NCBI GenBank assembly: GCA_001931905.2
Contig: MSJI02000897.1
Location: 1 to 64,000 of the forward strand
Origin: Cladosporium sp. IMV 00045
Taxonomy: Eukaryota; Ascomycota; Dothideomycetes; Cladosporiales; Cladosporiaceae
Reading direction: 5' to 3'
DNA: 64,000 nucleotides
Shown: piece after piece, positions 53,396 through 64,000 of the stretch
How positions within the stretch are numbered: position 1 is the stretch's first letter
Layout: every line of letters starts with the position of its first letter
The notes under the pieces: model-generated
The model's database searches: none
What the model was told of the DNA's origin: nothing
What the model saw: the letters and a program-made list of their open reading frames with translations, nothing else
Made by a program: the position numbers and the translations under genes

Positions 53396-54366
53396 ATGGA
53401 CAATCGCCTCCAAGGCCGCATAGCCATAATCACTGGTGCCAGTTCCGGCATCGGAAAAGCCACCGCCGTCCGCTTCGCAAACGCCGGAGCCAGAGTGGTA
53501 ATCGCAGACCTTCGATCGAGTGGCGTGGAAGACCAGATCAATAACCAACATGGCGAAGAATCCGCCATCTTCGTGGCTTGCAATGTATGCCACGAGACTG
53601 AGATCGAAAACCTGATCAGGAAAACGGTGGAATGGGCCGGACGCCTCGACATCATTTGCAACTATGCCGGCGTCGCCACGGAGACTCAGTACAACTTTGC
53701 CGTTCGCTGCCACACGATGGAGACGAAGCACTTTGATCAGGATATGGAAGTCAACTGCAGAGGGGTTTGGCTGTGTTGCAATATGCTTTGAGACAGATGA
53801 TGGAGCAGGAGCCGCGGGAGCCGAATGCTCGTGGGGACAGGACGAGAGGTTGGATTATCAACGCGGCGAGTATTGCAGGGTAGATCTTAAACGAAGACAG
53901 TCGTCTGAGAGAGTTATGGTACTGACGTAGTTTCTCAGTGTTGTGGGAAATGCATCAGCACCCGGATACACGCCGAGCAAGCACGCGGTAAGAAATGGTC
54001 TGTTGCAGTATATCTCTATCACAGAAGCTGATCTTAGCAGGTTGTCGGAATGACCAAGCAGATGGCGATTGACTACGCGCAAGACCGCATCCACATCAAC
54101 TGCGTCAACCCAGGCTTCGTCGACACTCCGATGATCACGAACTACATCTCGACACCAGAAAGCGAGAAGCAACTGGCCGGCAGTCATCCTTGGAAGGCGT
54201 TGGGAAGGCTAGAAGACGTTGCCGATGCTGCACTGTTTCTGGCGAGCGATGAGGCGTAAGTCTGTTATCAAATGTGGCGGCATCATCATCATACTGATCG
54301 CGATCTCTCAGTGCCTGGGTGACAGGACATTCACTCATCGTCGATGGAGGTTACACTGCTCAGTGA
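53396..54366 (+). pseudogene. Short-chain dehydrogenase/reductase with a one-base frameshift
   Basis: This is a classical SDR. The first frame (53396-53780) has ITGASSGIGKATAVRFANAG (NAD(P) loop), NYAGVA and NCRGVWLCC. About position 53781 the frame changes: continuing in frame gives NML and a stop at 53792, whereas the +1 alternative gives YALRQMMEQEP and GWIINAASIAG. A single base is missing in a codon expected to be Lys before TAT. Beyond it the gene is normal, with exon ends 53879, 53939-53987, 54041-54255 and 54312-54366, carrying the catalytic YTPSK, INCVNPGFVDTPM, LASDEAAWVTG and HSLIVDGGYTAQ. The motif Asn-Asn-Ala-Gly reads NYAG. No GT-AG intron can account for the shift. It is a pseudogene or a base-calling error. 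Confidence 0.75.
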
Positions 54367-54562
54367 TCCGGTGGCACTTGGGACTTGCATCAGGAGTTGA
54401 ACTCGGTTCATATTATATGGGTAATGATAACGGAACGGTTCTCAACTATACGAAAGTATGCCTCATGATGTTCTCCTGGTCCATTTGTTTCATGTTACTC
54501 TGCAGTAATCCTCTAAGTTTTGACTGTGCTGCATTACGCTCGCTGATAAAAGATCGATGTGT

Positions 54563-56034
54563 CTACACATACGGAGTAGGCCTCGGGGGCTTGCCAGTGG
54601 GCTTGGGTGGAGGTGGAGGCTTCTTGGTGGGTTTGCCAGGTTTGCCCGGCTTTTTGGTACTGGTAGTGACCGGCGGGACAACAGTGGAAGAGGAAGTGGG
54701 ACCTGAACTTCCCGAGCCTCCATCGTTAGGGAAGGTCGACCCAATGTCGCCCCAGCGGACATTGCTCCAGGTGACGTGAGTATCAGGTTGGTTGGCGAGA
54801 ATGAGCTCTGGATTCCCCTCTGTGGCGTTGCAAGGGCCAGCGTCTCCGCTGTCCATCCAGTTCATGAAGTCGCCGTCGCTGTTCCAGATGGAGAAGATGA
54901 GGACCATACCACGTTCGAGAGCGCCACCCATCACTGGGAGGCCACCAAGGCGTTTGCCCTCAGTACTCTTGGCGTCACAGTACTCATCCGTGATGGAGTC
55001 GAGGCCAGGCCAGCCGGAGGAGTTAGTGGCGACGGCGTTTGAGATCTCTTTACCGTCCTGCATGTAAGTGCGGCGAACGTCGATGAGGTTGCCGGTCTTG
55101 GTGCCATCATCGGTGATGAATTGGGTCTTGAAAGTGGGTCAGTCTCTGGTCTAGCATGCTCAAGAGTGGGCATGAATGGTCTTACCAGCACAGTAAATTT
55201 CTTCGTAGTGTCAATGACGAATTCAGGACCTTCACCATAGTACTGCTGGCGCCCGAGAGCATAAGGGTTGAAGCCGCAACCCCATTTGTCACAGATGCCC
55301 TCAAACTCGCAATCCTCCCCGGTGCATCCACCGATCGTCTCAAGATCGCAAGGGTGTGGGGTGAACCCAGTTGCCCGAGCATTTGCTTCCCAGATATCCA
55401 TCTCGTTACAACACACTCCCAAGCGACCGGTGTTCACAGTGCCGTTGAACCAGGGCAAGACCGGGCATTGGGCATCACAGTAGCCGGACCCGTATGGTGC
55501 ACCAGGGTTGGTATCACTCCTTCCACCAGTGAGATCCATCTCGGAGAGATAAAGTGCGCCGTTCATGCCGCAAGGAGTGGTGGACAGCTCAACGTCGAAG
55601 GTAAGTTCCTGGCCAGTGAGTTGAACCCTTTCGTAGTCCTTGCCCTCCGCATCGAGTAGGTAAACTCTCGGTGATGCATGATTGTAGCCACCGTTGCCAT
55701 TCAGTGTGTATTGGTTAAGAGTCACCGCGTCTCCGGAAGTACGCACGCCAGCGTTTGTGTAGTTGACGCCCTGCACGACACAGTTCTCGTTGCAGGAAGC
55801 ATCATCTGAGCACACTGCAGAACCCACGCTGCAAGTCGAGCCGTTGGACTGTTCAAGTCTGTGGGCGTTCCAATCGCTCACCAAGAAAGTCTTCTGAGCT
55901 ACACAGCCTCCATCGGTCGTGCACTTGTATGTTGTCAACTCGGGATGGTTCTCAGCCACGTCGCCAGGTTGCTGAGCTAGAACCGAGCGGAAGGCCAAAG
56001 CGGCAGACGTGAAAAGAGCGAAATGGCGCGCCAT
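54563..56034 (-). CDS. GH7 cellulase (endoglucanase I-like), Pro/Lys tail, no CBM1
   Basis: This is a secreted retaining beta-1,4-glucanase of glycoside hydrolase family 7. Exons are 55186-56034 and 54563-55126, giving 470 residues. The signal peptide ends near LAQQ (20-22). The catalytic triad E-x-D-x-x-E is in CCNEMDIWEANAR (E211, D213, E216). Other features are CGMNGALYLSEMD, WGCGFNPYALGRQQYYG, GMVLIFSIWNSDGDFMNWMDSG and THVTWSNVRWGDIGST, closer to endoglucanase I (Cel7B) than to cellobiohydrolases. More than ten disulfide-type Cys are present. Instead of a linker plus cellulose-binding module, the C-terminus is a Ser/Thr stretch followed by KKPGKPGKPTKKPPPPPKP and ends PTPYV. Its action is extracellular, on plant cell walls. 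It is convergent with the broken SDR gene. Confidence 0.93.
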
Positions 56035-57271
56035 TGGAATTGTAGCCGTTGGGAAAAGGATTAGGTTGTTCGCCTTCGGGGGTCCAATCTTGCAGGACGG
56101 TCATTGGTCTTATATTCTGTTATTTAGCCACATGGTCGTTCTATGCGATTTACCCAGTGGTTCCACTTTTGTACGCCCAAGTCTTGGACGTCCATGTGTT
56201 CTACAGCAAATACACGGACCGAGATTGCGCGGGTGTACTGCTCCAGATTGCAGTTTCACATATCGAAGGTTTGGCAACGGCTTGTCCGTATTAACCAAGC
56301 TTCACTATTGCCGCTTTGGACGGTAAGTCAGGCATGTGACGACGGCTCAAACAGTAGATGCGGAGCTTCATAGTGGAGATCTTGCATCGAATTTGACGCT
56401 CCTGCATCCAATGCGCATAGCCGAGAGAAAGGCCAATGCTACTGGGGAGAAGCCTGAGAGTGTGGCGAGCGTGTTCAGACCCAAGGCGTTTGAATGCCGC
56501 TTTGGAAGAAAAACCGCTTTTTCGATGCCCAGACACGGGGAGGTGAAGTGCTCAGACGGCCGTTCCGTTGTAGAGGTCCTTTCTGTCGCTCCGTTCCTGC
56601 AGAGGGAAGGTGCCTGCATGTTAGATGAATTTGAAGGCTTCGATTGTCACAGGTAAGGAGTAGAGGCTCCACACTGGCCCCAAACCCCGCATCGCTTGGG
56701 TAGAATTTGTTGATCATTTGAGTCTGGGCGTATATGGGTATACTATACGCACAGCAAATAACCGGACAGACTCTGATCGTTCACACGATTGGTGACGGGA
56801 TGCCGGTCCGGATGCCGTTTGATATGCGCAAGCGAAGTCACGGCGGAGAAAGATTTGTCGTTATTGCATCATGTCAACCGAGATCAAAATAAAGCGATAG
56901 TCGAATGACGTCTATTCTCGCGTCGAGGGATGACTTCGTATGAAGTATGACCATTGAAACGCCATTCTGGGGAACACCAATCTTTGATTCGTAGCTAGGG
57001 ATAATGCTGTCTCACGCTCTGAGCAATTTGTCGACATTGCATCTTGCCCTCCACCGAAATGACAATCCTTAGACCATCGGACAACAAACATGCCTCCGTA
57101 GACATGATCAAATGATACTACCTAGATATTAGAGCCATAGAGATTGATCTCAAGCAAATTCCTTCATGCCATGATGAAGCATCGACATCATCTCAATTCC
57201 TGACGAAAGCGTTCTTGCGAAGAGTTGCCTGTTCGGAGTCAGTACTGAAGTCAGCAAGTTGGAATGATAAA
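56035..57271. other. Intergenic, upstream of the GH7 gene
   Basis: 1.2 kb including the cellulase promoter and the 3' side of the coiled-coil gene. Frames seen on both strands lack domain character. The terminal exon of the coiled-coil gene may extend into 57150-57240. Confidence 0.5.
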
Positions 57272-60200
57272 TTACCGACCTTTGTTCTTTTTCGTTTGGC
57301 TACGTGTAGCACGTACAGAGGTCCCGGAGGAGCGCAAGCGAGACGTTTGCGATTGGTTTTGCAGACGCCCTTCGCTGATGTTCTCGATGCGCGGAAGGTT
57401 GCTGACAGACTGCGAGGAGCGAGCCACGAAGCTGTCATCGCCCAAGCTTCGGTCTCCTGCCTTGAATGCGGCGTTGCTCGTACGTTTCTTATTGGGGTAT
57501 TCATGTACGCGCTGCTGGTCATCTTGTACCTGGCGCTTTGCTGTGGCAGATTTGGCGAGCACCCGGGGGTCAGGCAACGGAGTGGATGGACGGCGTGAGT
57601 TGAGAGTTGCACGATGCGAGGCGGAACGCTCTACAGCACCTGACAGGGTTGATCCAGAGTACATCCGCTTCGCCTTTGTGTTCTGCGGTGCCATGAAAGC
57701 TGGGGAGCTTCCCGCGTCTTGCAGTGTGGAAGAAAAGGTGCCAGACTGGTTTGACAGACCTTTGTCGTTGTTGTCAGGGGTTTGAACTTTACCACGTGAC
57801 GGTACCTCTCTCTCAGAAGACCTGTCAGATGCAGTTCTTGTTGAGCGTTTGGAAGAACTGTTCGGCAACGGGAACGGCTTTCGAAAGGTGAAGTCTACTC
57901 GCACAAGGTCTTCAAATATCCTTTGGTTGGTCAAATCTTGTGAGTCTTCAAACATCTTGAAGCCAGTACTCAGTGGAGCAATCTGCATCGATGGAGGTGT
58001 GGCATCATGCGCTCCTGAGTGTCCGTTGCTTGACTCGATCGGATTGCCGGAGAAGTCAAGCCTCGGGACATACTCCTGTGAGGTACCTGTCTGCGATTGT
58101 TGCACATCATCCTGAGAGGACTTCGCGGCACCTTGTATGTGATTCTCCGATGCTGGCTTCAAGGAATGTCTGATAGAGTACGAGTCGAGCATCTCGTCAC
58201 TTTCTTGGGAGTTCGAAACTTGCTTGCGAAGCCGCCAGTCAGAGGAAGGCTGTATACCTCGAGAATGAGTCGGCTGAGCTTCCGACGAAAGCGGTACTTC
58301 CATCTGGGTGCCAGACACGTCGGATTGGAGCGGCGCTCTCTCGGCTCGACTGTGAACATTTGCCGAAGTCACGATCGTGTTTGTGTTGCGATCAGCTCTC
58401 CTACGTTGTTTGCCGAGAGTGGACTGCTCCAAAACTTTCGGTGGCACGATTGGTGGACCCGCGCTATGGCCTTGAGGCTCCAGAGTGGCAGGCGCATTTG
58501 CGAATTCTGCCTGACTTGGAACAATTTGGTGTTGTTGTTTTCCGTCAGCTGTGATGTTCACTGACTCCGCCAGTGCAGCGTCTCGCTCTTGCCTCAACCT
58601 CTCAATAGATTCTTTGAGTTGGCTTTCGAGAGATTGTTGATTGGCTTCGTTGCGCTGACGCCGCTCTTTATCGGCATGAAGGCTCACAATCTCAGCCCGA
58701 GCCGCATCGCATTGCTTCTGTAGATTGTCGATAGTAGCAGTGGCGTTCTCGACAGCAGCTTTGCTCTCAGTCGCCTTGATCTCGAGGTCGTTGTACTTGG
58801 ACTGCCACAACGCTTGTTGCGACTTGACACTTTCTTCGACGAAGTTGCGCATATCCTCTGCATCTTCAGACTTTGACTGAAGTTCCGATTGAGCCTGGTT
58901 GAGGCGGCATTGCAAGGCCTCCTGCTGTTTCTGATGCTTTTCTTGCTCTTTCGAGATTGTCGCCTCAGCACTAGCTTTCATCTTTGCAAGTCCAGCTTCA
59001 ACAAACCTGACCTGCTCTTCAGCTTGTAACAGCTGGCCAAGCAGCTTGTCAATGCTGGCGTCCTTGTCACTGCGCAACACCTCCATGTCAACGCTAGCTT
59101 GGTCTTCGACGGTGCGAATTCGCGAAAGTGCAGTCTTGCAGTTGTCCAGCTCATGTGCTTGCCCCTGTGTGAGTTCTCTCTGTTGAGCAAGTTGCGATTG
59201 AGCGGCATCATGGTCGTTGATAAGTCCGGCGTATCTCGTAGCGAGAGACTCGTGCTCCCGAATCACTTCTTGAGCCGCATCATACCTGAGCTCCAGATCT
59301 TGGTAGCGGCCTGTCAGGTCTTCGAATCTTCGTTGATCCTGCCTCACTTGAGTGGACGCAACATTACGAGCTTGAGAAAGCTCATCGCGAATTTGGGCGA
59401 GCTCTTTGTTCTGTTTCTCGATTTTTGAAACAGCCTTTTGGCGTTCAGCCGCAGCTTTCTTCAGGTCGTTGTTAGATTGTGCCTTTTCTTGCGCGACGTA
59501 AACATTAGCAGTTTCCGTCAATTGATGTCTGGCTTTTGCGACTGCTTCTCTGATCTGTACACGTGTCAGTGAAGCTCAATTTCTCAACTGTGGTCATGTG
59601 TACCTTGCTTTCGACATCCGATGGTGATAATGCGTCCTCTTCAGGCCGCAATGGTTGTGCCGGAATAGCCTCAAGCTCTTTGACGCGCGCTGCGGACTGC
59701 GCAAGAGCATGGTTCAAGCTGATTTCGGTTGCTTTGATCGAATCGAGCTGGGCCTCAAGGTGTTTCACGCGGTCTGTTGAGGCTCGCAGTTGTTCTTGCA
59801 GAAGACCGTGTTGCCCGGTTTCAGACAAAGAACGCTCCGAAACGCTTTCGAGATGGTCCAGCTGCTGCCGCAACGGTTGCATACTGTGTTGAAAAATGCC
59901 TGCAACAGATGTAGATAGGTCTGCCAGTGTTGTGTTCGTGGTCGCTTCGATGTTCACGCTTTGCGAAATCTTCAGCTCCGTCTCGCGCAATTGTGCCTTG
60001 AGAGAGCTATAATCAAGTGGCGTCGCCCAGGGTCGCTCGCTCAAGTTCTCCACCGCTCTGTGGATTTCACCCAGTCCAAGCAAAACCTGGTCATCCACTT
60101 GCCCAAGATCTTGCAGCTTTAACGAGACAATTTCAGTGCATTGACTGACGGCAGCAGCCAGAGCAATTCGTTCATGTCCGCGCAGCTCATTCAGAAGATG

Positions 60201-61547
60201 CTCAAGCCTGGATCGATTATCGCGTTCCTCAACAAGCTGTCCAACCCTTTCCTCGAGCTGTGCTTGTATCATGTCACGGTGTTGTATGAAAGCTTGCAGC
60301 TCAAAGCCCTTGGCTTCAAGAAGCTTTTCCAGCGAGGTTTTGGCATGTGTCAGCATATCTTCGTACTCGTTTTTGGCCGCCAAAGCAGATTCCAGACGCA
60401 TGACTTCTGTTTCACTCATTTCCAACCGAGCCTTGAATTTGCTGCGCTCAGTATCATATGAGCGTTTGAGGCTTTGAAAGTCGCTACCTAATCCATCGAG
60501 AAACTTCTGAAGACCTTTTGCCTTGATTATCTGGCTTTTGTACTTGGCGATTGCAACTTCTGATTGATCACAAGTCTCTTGAACGGCGGCAACCTGAGCA
60601 TGGAGCATTTGATTTTCATGCCCAATTCGTGATAGCTCGGCCTGCATCCTGTTCTGGTCTGCAGAGAAGATGGTCCGAAGGCTTTGCTCTTTCTGTCTGA
60701 ACTTGTAGGCCACGACTTCAAGAAGCTCTGCGGTGTCATCAGTGACCCCAGGGCTTGCAGTTGCATTCGGCGGACGGTGCAATGTAGACTGCGTTGCGGA
60801 GTGACGAGTGCCTTGTGGATCCAAGACAGTCCGCTGGTTTGATGCTGTTTTCACGTTGGGTACAGAGAGACCAGCAATTGTGAGCTTTTGTTCTGGTCCT
60901 GGCGGGAAGTTTGATGGCCGTAGTGCGCGGTGAGAGATAAGGCCATGACGGGAGCTAGCATCTTTGCCTGAGCTGGTGGTTTGTTCGCCAATGAAGATAA
61001 CTTTGTCCCAATCTGACCCATCACTCAAGTACGCCCCTTGGTGTGGCCGTCCGTCCACATGGTGCTGGGCATTGTCGTTTTGAAAGCTCTTCACATTGCT
61101 GTGTGGCTCTGTAGGAATGTCTCTGTTGCCAGTTGGGACAAAAGGTCGTATACTCCCACGTTTCCCACCTAGTGACAAAGGTTGTCGCTCGGCCTTCCCA
61201 AAGGCAAAATCATGAGGTCTCTCGGCATCTTGCAAGTGCTGTGAGGTGTGCACCTCGGACATTAGGGTGGGAGCATCATCCTTCAGCTTTTGTTCGATGC
61301 TTGGAGGAGCAGTTGTCGGCTCAGTGTTTGGCAGTGCTGTGCCGATTCTGTCATGTTGATTGTCATGGTTCAGACCTTGTCCGTCAGAGCTGTTCAGAGG
61401 GCGTGGAGCACGTGTAGCATCCATGTCACGACCATCTGAAGTTGCTTGGTGGTCAAAGTGCTCATCACGGATCTCTTGCAACTGGCTCGAGTCGTCAGAA
61501 GACCTGGAGATTTTATTCATGGCGTTCTCCTCAGAAGTCGTCTCCAT
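57272..61547 (-). CDS. Large coiled-coil protein, function unknown
   Basis: Two long frames join by a 49-nt intron (59555-59603): exon 1 is 59604-61547 and exon 2 is 57272-59554, giving about 1408 residues. An N-terminal disordered region (1-260) is followed by nearly continuous heptad-rich coiled coil (about 265-1000: runs such as EMSETEVMRLESALAAKNEY, VKHLEAQLDSIKATEISLN and AAVENATATIDNLQKQCDA). A Ser/Arg/Lys-rich C-terminal region ends RATRSQTKKNKGR. Conserved-looking short motifs include RIFEDLVRVDFTFRKPFP. It resembles structural proteins of chromosomes, septa or spindle poles, but I cannot name a family. A last small exon after a weak donor near 57280 is possible and would change the final few residues. 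Confidence 0.75.
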
Positions 61548-62614
61548 GTTGCAGGTGGTTCCTCAGAGCGGTCGACCTTGTCGCTCTTGATGAGCGGGCG
61601 AAATGCTCCGAGAGCTGGTAGCGTTGCGAGATGAGACGAGCTGACTGTGAGGTTGGGGAAGGGGCGTGATAGAGATGAAATACCAGAGACCTGGTAGGCA
61701 GAAGGTCAAGAGGTGAAGTCGAGATTGAGTTGTAGCTTCTCAGGCAGGCACGATGGCAGCAGCCAACCTCATGTGCGAATCTCGACCCCGAAGCCGGGTG
61801 TGCAAAGTCAGGAAAACCAGCATTGGCCGTCTTGTATATTTCATAGCACTCATTGTCTGAGCCTGCGAGAATGATGACGGGCAAAAGCCTGAGTGTTCTC
61901 ATCTGTGCGGTACTATACCTGGGCAGCGTGGGGCTCGTCTTCTCGTACTCACTGAGCTGTTCACCATGCGATTTCCCAAGACGATCGCTTCCCATACCAT
62001 CTCATGATGTGCTGCATTGCATATTTCTTTTTTCAAGACCTTGTGGCAATGGCCATTACTGTGAATCTACTCAGCTCTGGTGCTCTGATGTCAAAACACC
62101 GGGAAGACCATCTTCGAAAAGATATTGCGCCAGGCTTGTCAGCACGCATCACCAACACCCATCTTCTAGAAGTGATGAGCCATTCGGCGCTTCCTGATAT
62201 GGATGTGATATCACAGACAAATTGCTAAGATGACAGACATGCTCAAAGACAGCGAGGAGAGTCGACACCTTGTCAGCCAGCACAGACCAAGCATGGTATT
62301 TGGACCAATCAACTCCCAACATCAACTCAATCACTCAATACTTTAGCCGCCCAAATATGCCAAGCATCCAGACATCCTCCTATGATATGCCTCTCGCACA
62401 ACATAACTCTGATGCAGCATCTATGGCCTACCTGGCCGGGCGCTTCGAGGCCAGCACCCCCAAAGACTATCACTTCGAGGTCCTGGCGTACGGTAGGTCT
62501 TTGTCGTTTCTCCTTGATTTCTTTACACGGTCACAGTCGTTACATCCATTCATTTGCACTTGATACACACTTTCATTTCTACGAGCTGGCACTCGATCAT
62601 CAAAACATCACAAC
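61548..62614. other. Intergenic, divergent promoters
   Basis: Just over 1 kb between the coiled-coil gene and the membrane-protein gene. A + strand frame near 62270-62563 is acceptable in composition but has no recognised domain, and may be part of a 5' leader. Confidence 0.45.
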
Positions 62615-63547
62615 ATGAAAACATTCCTTCCCGCGGCTCTCGTCGCCACAATCGCAAATCTAGCCTGCGCCATAGAAATCCAGCACGCCGCCACGACCGT
62701 CGTCGTCTACGTGACGGTGCCTCGATCTTCCACCTCGCCAACACCAGATGTAGTGATTCAACAAGCCAACACCGTGGCGTCGGAAGAATCAAACGTTCAG
62801 TCAACGCATCTGCCAACGAGCAGCTCGGCCGCCGTCCTCGCGACTTCCAGCGCATCGAGTCGAGCACCGGAAACAGAACCCCACTCGACGACGTCCTCGC
62901 GCGCGTCGTCTTCTGCGCAAACGAGCGTCTTGCAAGCGACTTCTTCGCAGGAATACCCTGAAGTCACCCAGGCACCCAACGCCACCGAGACAGATATTTC
63001 GGAGCCAGGAGCGTCGAGTCCAGGCGGCGGGGCCATCGACACCGAAGGCGGGGCTTCAGGCTCTGCAGACGCGGCATTCCATCTCAGCAAAGGTGGCCTA
63101 GCTGCGATCTTGGTAGTCGTGATTCTGGTTGCCTTGTTCGGCAGTGAGTATCCACACCTCGACTTTCTTATATTTACAAATTAGCTGACCAACGAGACCA
63201 TAGTCGCAAGCGCCATGTTATTCGTCATAGCAAAACGCAAACAATGGACGATGCGGGAAACTCTCACGCGCGCCTCGCGCCGTCTGACCGGTCGTATCGG
63301 CCAGCCCAAGACTCCAGTGACGGCTTCCGCGGCAAACAGACGATCGCGCCGGACCGGTGTGCGGATGGACAGTCCGCCGAGGCCGGGCGTTAAGGCTGTT
63401 TATCCGCCGGGGCACAAGAGGGGTTTGGTCGTCGATATCAAGGATCCGGAGAAGGGACCGCAGCCGCTGGATGGGAGGGCGCCGAGGAACACGCGGCCGA
63501 GGGAGAATACGTGGATTCAGAAGCTTTGGGGCGATGGATGGAAGTAG
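62615..63547 (+). CDS. Single-pass membrane protein with Ser/Thr-rich ectodomain
   Basis: Exons are 62615-63143 and 63204-63547, giving 290 residues. The signal peptide is MKTFLPAALVATIANLACA. The next 140 residues are Ser/Thr/Ala-rich with one NAT N-glycosylation site and few charged residues, typical of an O-mannosylated stalk. A single TM segment, GGLAAILVVVILVALFGIA, is completed across the intron. A basic cytosolic tail follows (AKRKQWTMRETLTRASRRLTGRIG) and ends WIQKLWGDGWK. The architecture recalls fungal cell-wall sensors and mucin-like proteins, but there is no WSC or other N-terminal domain. Function unknown. Confidence 0.75.
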
Positions 63548-64000
63548 GCGACGGTTGTTGGGTTGCTTGTTGGTGAGATGATTTCACATGTTAGAGAGTC
63601 TGGAGTCGACTAGAGATCACTGTTTGTTGCCTTGTCTTCCTGGCTGTATGTACCATAATGGAGTGGGGGTTTGATCATCTCGAATCGTAGCCTGTTCATA
63701 AGCAATGAGATCTTTCCAGAATCATTTGCCCGACATACCGAGAGACGAACAGGGAACTGTCATTCGATCGGCGTCAGACGATAGCGATGGCGACACTCTG
63801 ACAAATTCAGAAGAGACTCCCAGGAGTCGGATGTTCTCGCGCAAGGCAACCCTGACACGACGCCTCAAAGTAAACGCCTTGTTTACCTGCGGCTGTAGCA
63901 ACAAACACACCTAATCAGGCATCGACACATGAAGGCCCGATATCTATCCAGCACTGGACGTCAGCTGACAGCAGTGTGCGAATTGAGTTTCGTTGTCGAG
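63548..64000. other. 3' flank; possible start of another gene
   Basis: A small + strand frame, 63705-63914 (69 residues, MRSFQNHLPDIPRDEQGTV onward, with an acidic Ser/Asp stretch), could be a short gene or the first exon of a gene beyond the window edge. Nothing decides this. No other feature was seen. Confidence 0.35.

Noticed and set aside
63705..63914. 69-residue frame at the right edge
   Set aside because: Cannot be distinguished from a chance frame or a first exon of a gene outside the window.

Overview
This window comes from a filamentous ascomycete chromosome, most likely a Dothideomycete. Genes are interrupted by short GT-AG introns (about 50-110 nt), lie densely on both strands, and include fungal families: Dbf4/NimO, Atg12, Ubc8, Icp55, ACS- and DHA1-type MFS transporters, a C2H2 regulator and a GH7 cellulase. 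The lineage is inferred. No tRNA, rRNA, transposon or CRISPR was recognised. All gene models were spliced by hand and the reading frames checked by exon length.

Left part (1-32.9 kb), mostly housekeeping: a 13-exon MFS drug/polyamine-type transporter (2238-5766, -), a Mup1-like methionine permease (7761-9659, +), a Fen2/Liz1-like ACS transporter (10089-11751, +), a SIRT5-type sirtuin (12476-13531, -), mitochondrial aminopeptidase P/Icp55 (13798-15410, +), an ankyrin protein (15729-16403, -), DBF4 (17946-20141, +), ATG12 (21571-22211, +), ketopantoate hydroxymethyltransferase (22468-23595, -), UBC8 (24818-25582, +) and an STK32/YANK-type kinase (29196-30983, +) behind a long pyrimidine-rich leader.

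Middle part (32.9-48.9 kb), a catabolic gene cluster: a secreted bacterial-type solute-binding protein (32933-34083, +), a C2H2/fungal_trans regulator (34137-36626, -), a DapA-superfamily aldolase/lyase (36955-37938, -), an N-acyl-D-amino-acid deacylase (38252-40012, -), a RidA imine deaminase (40696-41193, +), a D-serine-dehydratase-like PLP enzyme (41450-42968, -), an ACS-family MFS transporter (43360-44932, +), an acetoacetyl-CoA synthetase ending in the peroxisomal signal SKL (45387-47598, -) and a GNAT (48130-48942, +). Together they read as a pathway: uptake, deacylation of an N-acyl-D-amino acid, PLP-dependent elimination, clearance of the reactive enamine/imine by RidA, and processing of the 2-oxo acid. 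A TTGGGGGTC-type element recurs in the promoters of the regulator, lyase, deacylase/RidA pair and dehydratase/MFS pair, but not of the other genes. This suggests one regulon controlled by the cluster's own zinc-finger protein.

Right part (49-64 kb): a secreted DUF1593 protein with a C-terminal RDEL, a D-2-hydroxyacid dehydrogenase and a short-chain dehydrogenase that each carry a single-base frame break, a GH7 cellulase with a Pro/Lys-rich tail instead of CBM1, a 1.4-thousand-residue coiled-coil protein, and a single-pass membrane protein with a Ser/Thr-rich ectodomain.
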